DNA from: Dothistroma septosporum
Taxonomy: Eukaryota > Ascomycota > Dothideomycetes > Mycosphaerellales > Mycosphaerellaceae
Length of the DNA stretch: 64,000 nucleotides
Assembly (NCBI GenBank): GCA_002236755.2
Contig: NBZP02000013.1
Location: 867,550 to 931,549 of the forward strand
Reading direction: 5' to 3'
In this document: positions 29,211-41,146 of the stretch, in pieces
Layout: every line of letters begins with the position of its first letter
Position numbering within the stretch: position 1 is the first letter of the stretch
Made by a program: the position numbers and the translations under genes
The notes under the pieces: model-generated
The model's database searches: none
Told to the model about the DNA's origin: nothing
Seen by the model: the letters and a program-made list of their open reading frames with translations, nothing else

Positions 29211-31918
29211 ATGCTGTACCTCGGGCAGCTCACCGTCTTGATAGTCTCGACTTCTTCGTGGGTCAGCGCCGCGCAAGGCTACTGGCCGAGGGGCCCCTGG
29301 TATGACCAAAACGGGAGGAAGAATTGGCCCGAACCGTATGCCCAGACGTGACAGCAAGAGTAGGTGGTGGCTGATAAAGATCCAGACCAGAGGTCATCAC
29401 TCCGGAAGGACCCAAAGCGACGGACTGGTGGCGTTGGGTCGATGGAGAAAGAACGACTCCCCTCGCCACAAGCACCAATTCAGGTCCAGTCATAACACCA
29501 ACAGCTCCGACTCCATCAACTCCGTCAAACCTCGGGACGTCAACCCTGTGCACGTCACCTATCACCTCCGGCGCACCGGTAACGAAAATATGTACGGAGA
29601 GCAACGCTTGCTGCAGTATCAAATCTCTACAGGCCTCTTTCACGAGTGCGACAGCGAGCGCTACTGCCACCGTGCCGGCCGTCTTGGCTTACGAGTGTAT
29701 TAACAGTGTTCCGTACAATCAGTCTGCAGCAGGTACGTCTCTGGAGATGCGAGGCGCTCTCGTGCTTCTCACATCCATGTTCTACGCAGGATGTTCGTAC
29801 TACTAACACGACGCTTCAGTGGCATACCTCGATTCGATTCGGCCATACATTGACTGGCAAACTAATCTACAATGGATCAAAGAGCCCCCACCTGAATACG
29901 CGGAGAAGATACAACCACCTTATGATTTCTGGGCTGAATTCGAACGTGTCTACAGCAGGGCCAAAACTGACTCCGGCTATATGAATGAGTACGAGTTCGG
30001 TCTCGACCTTTACCGCGTATTCCAGAATGCTCACGATGGTCATTTGGTCGTCTTCCCGGATAGTGTTCACGGCATCTTTGCATTCGGCCGCACTACACCG
30101 CTGGTCTCTGTGTCCGTGGATGGCTCGTGCCTCCCCGAGGTCTTCGTATATCAAGATTTGCTGGATACGGTCGTTGCAAACGCCAGCTATATCCCGAGCC
30201 CATTGGCTCTGATCGATGGACGAAACAGCACGGAGTTTCTTCTGGAATGGGCACAATATGGTAGCCTGCAGGATCGCGATGCGCTGTGGAATACCGTGTT
30301 CTACTTGCTCGGTCAAGTTTCTCTGGGTGCCAGCGGGTCCGGATGTGGCACGTTCGCTGGAGGTGGTAGAGGTCGAGTTATCTACCCTGGCCCCAACACA
30401 ACATTGACCTTCGCCAATGGCTCTGAAGTGACCAATGAAAACTTCGCTCGGGTGCTCGTTCCTTTCGATAACATTACAAGTGGCGTGGACATCTATACCG
30501 AGTTCTTCACTCCGCCTGGTGGAGATCCGGAGTCGGCAGAGCAGGTTGTCAGGAGATTCAAAGAATCGTCGAAATCATCAACTTCGGCTGCTTCGTCCAC
30601 GTTGCCTTCCACCAGTCACACAGTCCCTACTATCTCAACGACGATACCCGCCCCAGGCTACCCCACGCCGTTCGTGCGTCAATTCAGAAATCTCAATAGT
30701 GGGCACTTTCTCGATGAGGATGGTTACCACGACACTGCTGTGCTCAGCGTCCAGAGCTTTGTCGGTGAAATTGGTGATGGGATCTCCTTCCAAGCGGTCA
30801 ACTCCTACCTCATTAACGAGGCGGTCAAACGGAATAAGACGAAACTCATCATCGACCTATCTGCAAACGGCGGAGGCACTATCCTACAGGGTGTAGATCT
30901 GTTCAAGCAGCTCTTCCCATTGCTTGAACCCTATCAAGCCGATCGATACACGGCTCACGAAGCAATCGATTACATAGGTCAGGAGACCAGCCACTTTGCG
31001 GGCTTGATACCGAACAGGAGTCTGGGTCTAAACTCTACTGCCAGATTCCTAGTGGACTCTTTCTTCAACTATCGCTCAGACGTCGATATCGACCACCAAA
31101 ATTTTACCTCGTGGCCTGATAAATTCGGCCCCGTCGCTCTTGGGCCCCAGCAGAAGAACTTTACCGAGATTACTCGTTGGAATCTGAGCGATCCGCTCAC
31201 TCCAGGGACTGCAGGTGGTATCGTCGTCTCTGGCTATCTCAATCACACCAACTTCACGCGTACGCCATTCAGACCAGAGAATATCGTCATTGTGACAGAT
31301 GGCTACTGCGCCAGTACCTGCACCATCTTCAGCGAACTCATGAGACAGCAAGCCGGGGTCAGAACAATCATCCTCGGCGGACGTCCCAATGCTGATATCG
31401 CACAAGCCGTTGGCGGAGTCAAGGGTACGAACAGTAATACTTATCCCTTCATCTTTTATCTCGCTCAGCAGCCCTTCGAATACCAATACATCAACAACGC
31501 CTCCTTCTACAATACCACCGCCTTGGGAAAGTACAATGACCTCGCCATCTACCGCTCCATCAGAGTCGTCGTCAATGCTCGTGATGGGTTCCGTCAAAAC
31601 GACCCCAGCAATGTCCCGCTGCATTTCAAGTACGAACCTGCGGACTGTCGGATTTACTACACGCCAGAGATGGCGGTGGATCAGGTGGCTGTCTGGAAGA
31701 CGGTGGCGGATAGTGCTTTCAAAGGAATCAATCATTGTATTGCTGGGAGTTTGCAGGGTCAGGCTGCTGGGTATGTTGGGCGGAGGGACGAGAAGAGCGG
31801 GACGAAGCATCTGGTCAGGAGGGATTTGAGGAAGGAGGAGCATGAGCATGCAATGAGGAATATGTGGACGGGGAAGGGGGACTTTATGAGAGGTGGAGAT
31901 GCGCATATGCCTATCTGA
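29211..31918 (+). CDS. secreted S41-family (tail-specific-type) peptidase, fungal
   Basis: Three exons: 29211-29335, 29386-29732 and 29820-31918, 856 aa; introns of 50 and 87 bp. The start is fixed by a signal peptide (MLYLGQLTVLIVSTSSWVSA). A Ser/Thr/Pro-rich stretch follows, then a conserved N-terminal region joined across intron 2 (YNQSAAVAYLDSIRPYIDWQ). The S41 catalytic core includes KLIIDLSANGGGTILQGVDL and the nucleophile region IVTDGYCASTCTIFSELM with the likely catalytic Ser656, then GGRPNADIAQAVGG. The protein carries many N-glycosylation sequons. A disordered Ser/Thr linker (near residue 430) splits the N-terminal region from the core. Likely extracellular or cell-wall proteolysis; substrate unknown. 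Confidence 0.92.
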
Positions 31919-32848
31919 TGAGGAGTCCTCGATGGAGAAGCGTTCCACTCAGATCAAGTTGCTAATCAGTTTCTCCAGCTAAATACACCCTTACTCTCGA
32001 TTTGCTCTATCACAGGATGACTCGACTTCAGATGCAATTTCTAGATGGGACTGAGCGCGCATATGCACCATTACACGACTACACCAAATTCGTTACTGCG
32101 ACCCGTGGCTGGCTGCAACGCCGCTTGGAACCCCTTTCTCGCTCTTTTGTGACAATCTAGTCTTCTACATACTAGCGCCTCCACATCGGTCCTTCCGCTG
32201 CTCAGACTCCCTACAGCGCCGCTCAGACTGCTCCACTTGCAGCTCCAACCACGCGACCCTACGCTGGTCCTGAACATCGCCTTCATCCTCTTCCTTCTTC
32301 TACGCTGCCAAACGCGTGGTATTCTCAACAGTCTGGGCGATCTGAGAGTTGGCAGAGGCCCTCACGGTGGTGGCCTCCAGGCCGTTGTCCGTCATGCTCG
32401 GTGGTTGGAGAATGAGAACATCTGAGAGATAACGCCGCGATGTGCGCGGCACTGCTATACACTATGAATGTTCGGTTGAACTGTTCCTTTGCTAATCCAA
32501 ATTGTGTGGTACGCAGGTCGAAAGCGAGCAGGTCAATACAGATGCTTTTGCGCGGCAAATTTCGCGGAGTCTGAAGCAAATGGCATCGCCTGGATCATAT
32601 TGGTGCTTGGCATGTTGTTATACCAGATTGATGGAAAGCCAGAAAGCACGATAACGCCTGATTACGCTTGTCAGCGAGGACTGATCACGAGGAATAGTAA
32701 GTGCGTGCAAATGAAGCAGCTGATTTATTAAGGAAAGTCATGTGAGAGACATGTGCGCTGTTATATGGCCGGGCGCATCAGGAGCAGTGTGCGCAGCTCT
32801 TACCTCCGTTATTCTGTTGTCGTCGCAATGTCCTCCCAGTGCCATCAC
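31919..32848. other. convergent spacer, no gene
   Basis: 930 bp between converging genes. Short open frames without domains. Confidence 0.45.
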
Positions 32849-33783
32849 TCAGCTTGTCGGATCTGGAATGTTGCTCCGAAGCAGCGCTTTCACGTCCCAA
32901 TGGAAAGTGCGACCCTCCGCCGGTGAGACAAAGCCTTGCTGATCTGCGATCGTCTGCACATCGTCGGTGTTGTAGTTGGCAGCTTGACCATTAGTTAAAG
33001 CCCATTGAATGACCTGAGTCAGAATACCAGCGTCCTCGCCAGTCGGATGGTTGACAACGCCATTAGCGAGGTCGTCGAGAGTGGCGGGCATGTGGGACAT
33101 GCTGTGCGCGCTGGTGTTAACGAAGAAGGGATTCGCGTCTCCCAGTGTGCCGTCCGATAGCGTGACGCCTTCGTAGCACGGGTTGTATGTGCTGGAGATG
33201 ACTAGACAGTAGTCTAGTAAGCACGCGGGCTGCAACTCGCGGCGGTTCCGGTATGTAGGCTTGGATGGCCCAAAAGCCTGGTCGTTGAAAGTCTTCTTTC
33301 CCGCCGTGAGGATCTGATGCCGGAAGCTCGAGTTGCGCTTATCCAGCTCTTTTTTGTCAAGGCTGTCGCGCGCATGAAGCTGGACCTAGTGATTATCAGT
33401 AGATATGACAGTAGTCGAGTCGGCCAGAAAGACGACGTACCTGTCCCATCACGGCAGATCGCCAGCCGGCACGATACAGCCGCATCATGTTCTCGGCGTA
33501 CTTCGTGCTGCAGAGGATCTTGGTCAGACAGCGCCTCAGACAGGACAAGTAGGAGGAGACTCACTGGTGCGGGAAGTACACAAGCAGCTCGATGATGCCG
33601 ATTGGGCAATTAGGGAGGGGTTTGTTCATGGCGACACCGCTGTCGATGCCGGCATTGTATGCGCGAGTGGCTGACATCTTGGTCTATGCACGCATTAGCT
33701 GCGACCAGAGCTGACCATTCTTCACGAAGAACACACACCTTGGATGTTGTCTTTATTGTTTTGGGAGCATTGATGTTTGACAT
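32849..33783 (-). CDS. conserved-looking hypothetical protein, four exons
   Basis: Exons 33739-33783, 33565-33677, 33441-33507 and 32849-33385 give 253 aa. All three introns (61, 57 and 55 bp) have GT/AG ends, pyrimidine- or branch-like signals and fitting phases, which makes a real gene likely although no single long frame reveals it. The protein starts MSNINAPKTIKTTSKMSATR and continues CPIGIIELLVYFPHHTKYAE, MMRLYRAGWRSAVMGQVQLH and a Cys-containing segment ACLLDYCLVISSTYNPCYEG. No signal peptide, membrane segment or known domain. Function unknown; the short second and third exons with motif-like content suggest a conserved fungal family I cannot name. Confidence 0.7.
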
Positions 33784-34355
33784 GTCTGCGTGGTGGGAAT
33801 ATGGATGTATTGATAGTGCGTCTACTTCTGTGCGACTTCCAGTGGCACCGCGAGTAGCCGTGTGGTTGACCACCTGTTATTGTTCTCGCCGCTGTTTGCC
33901 GGAAAAATTTGCTTTATTATCGCGGGCGAAGCCGGGCAAAGCCGATGAGTGAGTTTGAAAGCATGTGAAAGGCAGACAAAGCCACCTCGAGTATTGACGA
34001 CTTGAGACTGAAGTCAGCGGCAATACTGGACAGTACCTTACTACCAACAAGTCATGCCAAAGCAGCTCGATGGTATCGACTGTCTGTAGTAGAATGAATT
34101 GCAAAGTGTTAGGGCATCATGCGCACTCAACGCGGCCACGCTTGTGCAGGGCTCGAGACACCATGGGACTGGTCTTCTTTCGAGTTCATTACTTTCTAGA
34201 TCCATGTGTTGTTTGATTTAGGCCAGAGAGTGGTTGTACTGCGTCGAGACAGTTTCTTCTGCGGCGTTACTGCAACCGACAGATTGCAACTTTGGGCCTT
34301 CGTGAACGGCGTATGCCGGAATCACACGAGTATGCAGGCGCCAGCAATGTAAGTC
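33784..34355. other. intergenic, nothing recognised
   Basis: About 570 bp, 5' flank of the orphan gene and 3' flank of the next gene. Confidence 0.4.
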
Positions 34356-36051
34356 TTACAGCCTGCTTTTCGAAGTTGCCTCTACAGAAGCGATCGCATC
34401 ACCATCCGAGCCGGCGATCATATCCTCCACGATGGAGATCTCATCCTGGCCCCAGACAATATCTCCGACCTGACTCCACCGGTTTAGAGAGCCGGCCTGC
34501 CTTCGGAAGACGCGGTATGATGGGACGCCGCACAGTCCCGATTCTTTCGCCTCCAGTGTCCGTGCTCGGAGGTCCTGCTTCACATCGAGACAGTTCGCTC
34601 GAGTCAGCACGCCAGCTCCGTTGTATCCAGCTTGCAAGATGACCTTTTCAAGGGTTTCAACAGAGGACATATCAAGATTTCGTTCCCAGCACGCGCGATC
34701 TGCTCACAGTCAGTCTAATAAACGAGTGGCCAGGGGACGGGGAGGAGATGGGGACTCACAGAGCACATCCACCAGCTTCGGCTCCACAAGCGCTGCACGT
34801 AGAACAGTAGGCGTACGAATCGGAAACTTGTCTGCCCAGTAGAAGTCAATGTTCTTATCAGGACATCCATCTTGCTCATTAATAGCGTTCCACCATCGCA
34901 CCCAGTCGCTATGGTCGAGGGTTGAGTAGTTGCGCTTCTGCTCTGAGATTGCAGCCATAGGTGTGTTAGGTGCGCCGATCCTATCATCCCATCAGCATAC
35001 GACTAATACAGATGACAAGACAAATTTGTACTCCCGGAACAAGATGCCCAAAAGAAACGGCTTCATCTCAATGTGCAACTTCTTCCCAAATTGTCGCTTT
35101 ATTCGTGCGAGTTGCGTCCAGCCTAAGAACGCCCAGGGGCTTGAGAAGTCATACCAAAACTCCAACTTCACCTCCGTACCGGTAGGTATGCCAACTCTGG
35201 TGCTCTTGGGCAACAGAGCCTGGAGTGGCTTCGAGATTCTTGCAATGCTATCGCCGTTTCTGCCTTCGTTCAGACTTTCTAGCACGGCTTCAACGAAGTG
35301 CATACGATCTTGTCCCCAGTACAGCCGTCCTGTTCTCTTTTGATTGCTCTGGTCGATCCAGACTTCTTCCGGAATCCAGAAGCCTGGTACACCGGGACTG
35401 CCGCGCTTCACAGCTAGATCTGTGGATACTTCTAGATCCTTTCGTTGTTGGGCTCCTTCGAAGCTACCGCCGTTGATCGCACTGATGATGCTTGAGGCAT
35501 CTGAAATCCCGGAGCGATGGACTGCATCAACTAAGACAGCTTTGTCACTGACATTCTCCGTTCTGACCCAGTACGAGTCAAAGAGAGCTTTGGTTAAAGC
35601 AGGTCGTTCACTTGGAGGTGCAAAGTACAATAGTCGGAGCGCAGCCGTAGTCTTGTGAGGATGGCGAGGTGGTTCATTGTACGGTATTCCTGTTCGCTTC
35701 AGAGTGCGATGGAAGGCACGGGATGTGATGGCCTTCTTGGTCGGGTTGAAGACATCGGAGGCTGAGCCGGCGGCACCTTGAGGTGCATTAGTAGCTCTAT
35801 AGATTGCGCCTAGGAGTACTGGACGCCAAATGAGGGTGGCGTTCGTCCGCTGCGCAAGGGCGTCGATTCTGAGGGCGTGAGATTGATTCAGTGAAGTGTA
35901 ACATGGCGTGCTTACTTTGTGGAAGCTATATAAGCGAAAGGACAGGATATCTAAAATGTTGCTTAGCCTCTCCCTCTCCAATTTCGAAGGCGTCCATGCC
36001 TACATCGTAGTAAAATTCGACCTCATGTCCTTTGCCTCTTGGAGTCACCAT
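34356..36051 (-). CDS. tandem two-module DsbA-fold protein, HCCA isomerase/GST-kappa-like
   Basis: Five exons: 36004-36051, 35916-35950, 35032-35868, 34760-34980 and 34356-34699, 494 aa; introns 53, 47, 51 and 60 bp. Module 1 begins EVEFYYDISCPFAYIASTKI (assembled from three exons; exon 2 is only 35 nt) and contains WRPVLLGAIYRATNAPQG and YFAPPSERPALTKALFDSYW. Module 2 begins VKLEFWYDFSSPWAFLGWTQ, contains KPFLLGILFREIGAPNTPM and PIRTPTVLRAALVEPKLVDV, and ends with the SGLCGVPSYRVF and WGQDEISIVEDMI strands. Both modules have the thioredoxin-like DSBA layout of 2-hydroxychromene-2-carboxylate isomerases (glutathione-dependent, aromatic catabolism) and of GST kappa, which is mitochondrial or peroxisomal. 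The fused pair is about twice the single-domain length. Substrate unknown. Confidence 0.88.
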
Positions 36052-37120
36052 TGCGGCACTATCACGGAAGTCAATCGACTGCTGAACGACGCCTCTGTGT
36101 CTCCTTGGCACAAGAACTTATATTGTTGGTATCGTAGTGTTTTCTCGAGATGCGTGGCCGGCATATCGAGACGCGTTTTAATGAACCGTGCATTGTTCAT
36201 GACAACCTCGGCTGTCGTATCGAGGAGGTGAAGTCCGCCCAGCGCGCCAAGACCGAACGCCGCGCTGCTGTCATACAACGACCAATCCATGTTTGATGCA
36301 ATGGTATGTCGGGAGCAAGGTAGCGCCGCCGTCAACCGGACAACCTCGTGAGCATGAGTAGTCACCAATAGCGGGCACACGCAGACCTCTAAAGAAGCTT
36401 GCAACCACGACTGGAATCAGGCACCAAGAAAGTAATCAGGGTGTCAAGACTGACCGGTAGATCAGTCTGGCTGAAGCCACAGCACTACTGGGATGGCATG
36501 ACATAGACATCGTGCCTCAGCCCTCTACCTCGCGATCCGAAAGACGAACGAAAGGCATCTAAAGAAGAAGCGCACCAAGAGCGAGAGGAGTGGCATGGGC
36601 CTAAAGGACCACAAGCTCCCTGTGAAGACGATATGGCGATATAGCAGGAACTTCATTGCAGAATCTTCCGGTCAGTCTGGAAGCGAACGCCGCGAGATGC
36701 GTATTGAACCGGACAAATAAGAGGGCACAGAGCCACTGGCTTCATTGTGCGCAGCTCTGGCTACAGCGAGAATTCCGGAACCGTAGACGCGAAGTGTGCG
36801 ATCGAAAGCGATGATACATCCTGGACTTCAAAATCAGCTACAACATATGCTGTCGGCAAAATTCACCTCCTTGTCGATGACGCCCGCTTAGCGCCTATAC
36901 TACTCCATTCCGTTCCCCTTCCTTGTTCCTGCGAGTACCTTGATCTTTTCGAAATTCCGCCTGAGCCTCTCACCGTGGAAGTACTTGGCTGTTGGCTGCA
37001 GCTCTGTGCTGCGGCCAATAGCAATCAGCAGAATGACCTTCGCCTCGTTCTCCACCGACCCCTTCTCGTCTTTTCGCAAACTCGTGACACGCTAACGTGC
37101 CTTCAACAGGCAATCTCTAG
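36052..37120. other. gene-poor interval with unexplained coding-like frames
   Basis: A minus-strand frame starting with ATG at 36289 (MDWSLYDSSAAFGLGALGGL) ends at 36045 and overlaps the first exon of the DsbA-fold gene by 7 bp. A plus-strand frame at 36747-37235 has natural composition (LPCSCEYLDLFEIPPEPLTV) but no ATG. Neither can be called a gene. Confidence 0.3.
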
Positions 37121-37860
37121 TCAATACGAGCCGTTCCTTGTCATCGGAAGTGGCCCATTTGGTAGCGTGGCTGACCTTACCGAGGACGTCCTCAGTGTGA
37201 TTGAAGAGTTAAGAAGCTTGAGCCTCGGATCGTGAAGTAAGGTCAACGATCTTTGATCTTGGTTCCTCAGGAGTTCGCTTCGATGGCGGCGATGAAGGCC
37301 TTGCGGGATCTTGTAATGCCGGAATGAAAGCGGCCGCCATGTCTCGTCAAGGGTTGTGTCGAGCTGTGGTAGAGCTGACAGATTTGCCATGTCGAAGTGA
37401 GAATTCATTGACTTCAGGCTCTTGGCGAGGTCGATGTGCAGTGGTAGCTGTTGAATGTTCTTGCGGCCGTAGTATGGACGCTTCATCAGCTGTACCAAGA
37501 TGTCCAGCTTCAATTGATGGCACTGTCGAGCCCCGTGTAAGCATCATAAGGCGCATCTCTACGTGCTTGTACAGCTCAGGCATAGCTTCGTAGAAGATGG
37601 CTCGATATACGAAGCGGCTCGACGGCGACGCGGCCATAGCACTTGCAGAGTAGGCCTTCGGACAAGTGATTGCTCTATCCTCCGGGAAGGCGTGACTTGC
37701 CGCGGCAATGTACTCGATTCGAGTGCTCGATGTTGTCCACTCCTCCGGAGGTAGGTGCATAAACGTAGCCGTAGATATTGTGCCTCAGCTCTGTAGGAAG
37801 GCCGAGTTGAGAGGCGTGTGCTGAGGTGCTGGTCGGCGACGCTCTGCCAGCTCTAAGTGG
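37121..37860 (-). pseudogene. F-box-like (LPxELRxxIY) gene remnant
   Basis: Successive minus-strand frames carry pieces of a fungal F-box-like protein. Near 37800-37750 one frame reads LPTELRHNIYGYVYAPTSGG, the characteristic opening of this large family. The sequence continues in a second frame (IAAASHAFPEDRAITCPKAY, then RFVYRAIFYEAMPELYKHV) and in a third (LDILVQLMKRPYYGRKNIQQ up to 37121). No ATG-led single frame or consistent introns connect them. Two frameshifts in a decayed gene explain this best. Confidence 0.35.
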
Positions 37861-38449
37861 TCAGATAGAGGACCGCGCTATTCGCATCTAAAGTCATAGG
37901 GATTCATGTTACTTAGATCATGATCTTGATTTGTTTGCTACCTACAAGGGCATCAAAGCTCTCGACCTGATGTATGACAGATACTTATGTGCGATGCACA
38001 TCTTCCTCAATATATGCAGGGCGCTGATCGCTGCTGTCAAGCAGAGGATGTCGCCGCCATCGTCTTGTTCACCAAACATAATCGCGCGAATGGACGAGGT
38101 AGCTGTCCGTGCTAGTTTGATGCTGGAGGGGTCAATCCGCGCGTGATGTCTCAAACCCCTCGCCCATGGGAACTAGTGGAAAGGATGTGTGAAGATGGCT
38201 TGGTTGATCAAAACAATCTGGAAAGCGTCGGGTGTCGATGAAGACTAGGAGAAACTGCGAGAAATGGATTGCTGTCAAGACCTGGGACATATTCAATTGT
38301 GCCTGAAGAAGCCGCCTGCCCAGCCGAGATGTGTTCGATTCTACTGAGGCGATGACTTACACTCAAGCGCATCAGGCGCGACCCATTTTCCGTGATATCG
38401 TACTGTGACATCCTAATGCAACCTCTGAGAACGCCATAGTAAAAACCCC
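37861..38449. other. intergenic, nothing recognised
   Basis: 590 bp on the 3' side of TAF5; no supported gene. Confidence 0.4.
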
Positions 38450-40875
38450 TTAGGGCAGATACGCCCCTCCGGCAACTACCAAGTTCATATGCGTGAATCG
38501 CACCTTGTAGACCGGACTCTTTTTCGTCGGAAACGCGCTAATCTGATCAAGCGACACCACCACATCCTTCTTGCTCTTGCTCTTCGTAGTCGCTCCGGCA
38601 GAGATACCATCAATCTTGGTGCCAGCACCGCCTTCGCCAATGACCTTCCCTTGAGCTTCTTTGTTGTTGGTTCGCACGTCCCACACCCGCACTGTGCCAT
38701 CTGCTCCGGCTGAGACGAGCACACTAGACTCGACGCTCCAGTCCAGACTCCAAATGCCGCCGCGAGCGTGACCACGCATACGCTTCGTGAGTCGCCCGCT
38801 TGCCAGATCCCACAAAATGATCTCACCACGATCGTCAGCGCTGGCCACGACTTGCCCATTGGGCGCACACGCAAGCGCGGTGACATGGCCTGTGTGTCCT
38901 GTGAAGAGTCGCACAGCCATACCGCGCGAGACGTCCCACATTCGCACGGTACGATCGCCATTGCCGGCTCCAGTGAAGATGTAAGCATTGTTGGGATGCC
39001 ACGCCACTGTCTCCACGTCCGAGTCGTGTCCGGCGAAGATGCGCAAAGGTGCAATCTGTGGCGTGCTCCACAGACGGGCCGTCTGATCAGCGCTACATGA
39101 GACAAAGTAGTGACCTTGCGGGCAGAATCGCACATCCCAGACTGGCATGTTGTGCGACCGGTATACCACCAGGTTTGTCCAAGTGTCCAGTGACCACAGT
39201 CTGATGGTGGAATCCGCAGAGCACGAGACCATGTATTGCGGCTGCGATTCTGGTCTTCCGAAACTATTTGTATGTCCGTTCGTGGTGGGTTCCGGCAGGG
39301 CGACTGAGGGAGAGAAAGATAGAGCGTAGACTGGGCCGGAGTGGCCTACAAGCCGCCGTGATGCAGACGCTTGATATGAAGGAGGATCTATTGGAGAGGT
39401 GAGAGCCTTGTTGTCGAGCGAAAAGACTCTGATGTATGACTCGGCAGTGCCAATTGCCACCAAGCTGTTGTCCCCGGAAAACTCGATACAGTTGACGCTG
39501 TCGAAAGTGTTGTGGAACGTGAACATGGTCACACTGATGCCAGGACCTGCGCCATCAGTTCGAGTGTCGAGGATACGATAGCGATCCCTTTGCTCCTTGA
39601 CCCTCGAGACCTCCAAAGCAACGTCCCTAGCGGTGGACGGAGGAAAAGGCAGGACTTGGAGATCACGTGGTGCTTCTTCTAGTGGCTCACGCTTGATAGT
39701 CTGCTCGTACTCGTCTAGTAAAGAATTTTGACCAGGAGCGGGAGGCTTGACGTTGTCATCGTTCTGAAGTTCAGCTTTGACATCCTCCATCAGGTCATTC
39801 TCTGGTGGCGCGAAACCCAGTGAGAGCTTCGATAAGACAGCTGGCGCCTTCGGGTCTGGATTCGCAGACCCGGCATTATGGCCAGGAATGCCTTCGTCCT
39901 CAGCAGGTACATCCAAGTTTCCATCACGTTGGGCAAGCAGCTTGGCAAGACTACGTTCTGCACCAAAGGACGCACGGTCGATGACACGGACGTCGAGGTG
40001 AGCGCTGATGATCCCCACGATGATACCTCCGCCTTCGGTCTCCTTAGCTTCCAGGTACATCATGAGGGTCGAGTATGCCATCTGGCTGAGTGAAAGGCGG
40101 TACTTGTTGTTCCTGTACAGCTCAGCAATATGGTTTTGCTCGATGTGCTCCGGCTCGAAGATCCCTGCGAGGGCGCGGACGTCATCCTCGTGTTCCGATT
40201 CGAAAGCGCCTCTGAAGCGCCGAAAGAACTCTGATGCGTCAATCGAGAAGAACTCGTTGACGCACTGCAGGAAGGAGTAGACGAAAAGCGGCCACAGAAT
40301 GCGCTTGAGCTCCGTTTTGTAAATCTCGAGAACGTTGTCGACCCAGATTTGCGTGGCGTCATATGCGCGACCGTACTTCTTCCCGCCCATGTCATTGATG
40401 TTGGTGGCGATCGGTGTACCATGGGCGTCGGTGTGCTGGCTTTCCTTCCGGAGCATGGCCTCGGTCCTGTTGTAACCCTTCTTCGACAAGTACTCGAGCA
40501 CCTTTGGGAAGATCTTGTTAGCTTCTTCCTTCTCCCTGTCCGTCCTGAGCGGCGGGGGCCGTGACATGGTATTACGACTGTGGAGACGGGCGATCTGCTT
40601 ATTGTGGTGATGGGGATCTGTCATGCTGGGCTTGTTGCTGGTAGAAGAAGGGAAAGGCGCGCGGAAGTCTTCATAGGACATTCGGGAGCGTCGGTTGGAG
40701 TGCTGAGAAGTGAAGGCAATCAGCGTCACAAGCCGACTCGACTTACAATTTGATTGAGATTCTGTTGCTGGGCCTGTTGGCCGCCAGGTGCCGCGGCCGG
40801 TGGCGCGTTCATTCCGCCTGCACTGGGAGGGCCAACGCTCGCCGTACGCGACGGCGGCGGAGGCTGCGAAGCCAT
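38450..40875 (-). CDS. TAF5: TFIID/SAGA subunit TAF5, WD40 protein
   Basis: Two exons, 40747-40875 and 38450-40702, 793 aa; intron 44 bp with gtaagt donor and ctcag acceptor. The start MASQPPPPSRTASVG was chosen because the long upstream frame continues through the intron and promoter. N-terminal LisH-like helix FPKVLEYLSKKGYNRTEAML, then the TAF5 NTD2 helical domain (VLEIYKTELKRILWPLFVYS, FFSIDASEFFRRF). The C-terminal half has six to seven WD40 repeats (GHSGPVYALSFSPSV, CSADSTIRLWSLDTW, GHDSDVETVAWHP, GNGDRTVRMWDVSRG, SADDRGEIILWDL, GADGTVRVWDVRT). TAF5 is a scaffold shared by TFIID and SAGA in RNA polymerase II initiation. Length matches the family. Confidence 0.96.
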
Positions 40876-41146
40876 GTTGGGAGAGTTGGGAGGTACCCTC
40901 GATATTCACATGTGCTGGTGAAAGTTGTCGACGCAGGTCATCAACAAGCCTCCAGGGCGCAAGGTAGGCGCAAGTATGGAAGTTCCCGCTGCTAAGCCGA
41001 ATAGAGACTGGCAGCACGCTATCTGTAGATTGTGCCACTCTGGCGGGAGAGAGAATAGTGACACCTGAGTAGCACACACTTTCGACTCTCATCCTCGCGT
41101 CTCGCCCTCTCATGTTGAGTAGACATCAACGTTGCCACTCCACCGA
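40876..41146. promoter_or_regulatory. shared promoter interval, TAF5 / MED11
   Basis: 271 bp lie between the two outward-facing ATGs, so the genes must share or interleave their promoters. No obvious TATA box. Confidence 0.6.

Noticed and set aside
36045..36289. Small minus-strand protein MDWSLYDSSAAFGLGALGGL...
   Set aside because: Overlaps the first exon of the DsbA-fold gene and lacks a stable continuation; could be a 5' leader frame but not supportable as a gene.
36747..37235. 162-codon plus-strand frame
   Set aside because: Starts with GTG and contains no methionine; no 5' exon with a plausible donor was found.
40876..41113. N-terminal extension of TAF5 up to an ATG at 41113
   Set aside because: The extension would read through a good intron and the promoter shared with MED11 and has no TAF5 character; the spliced start at 40875 fits better.
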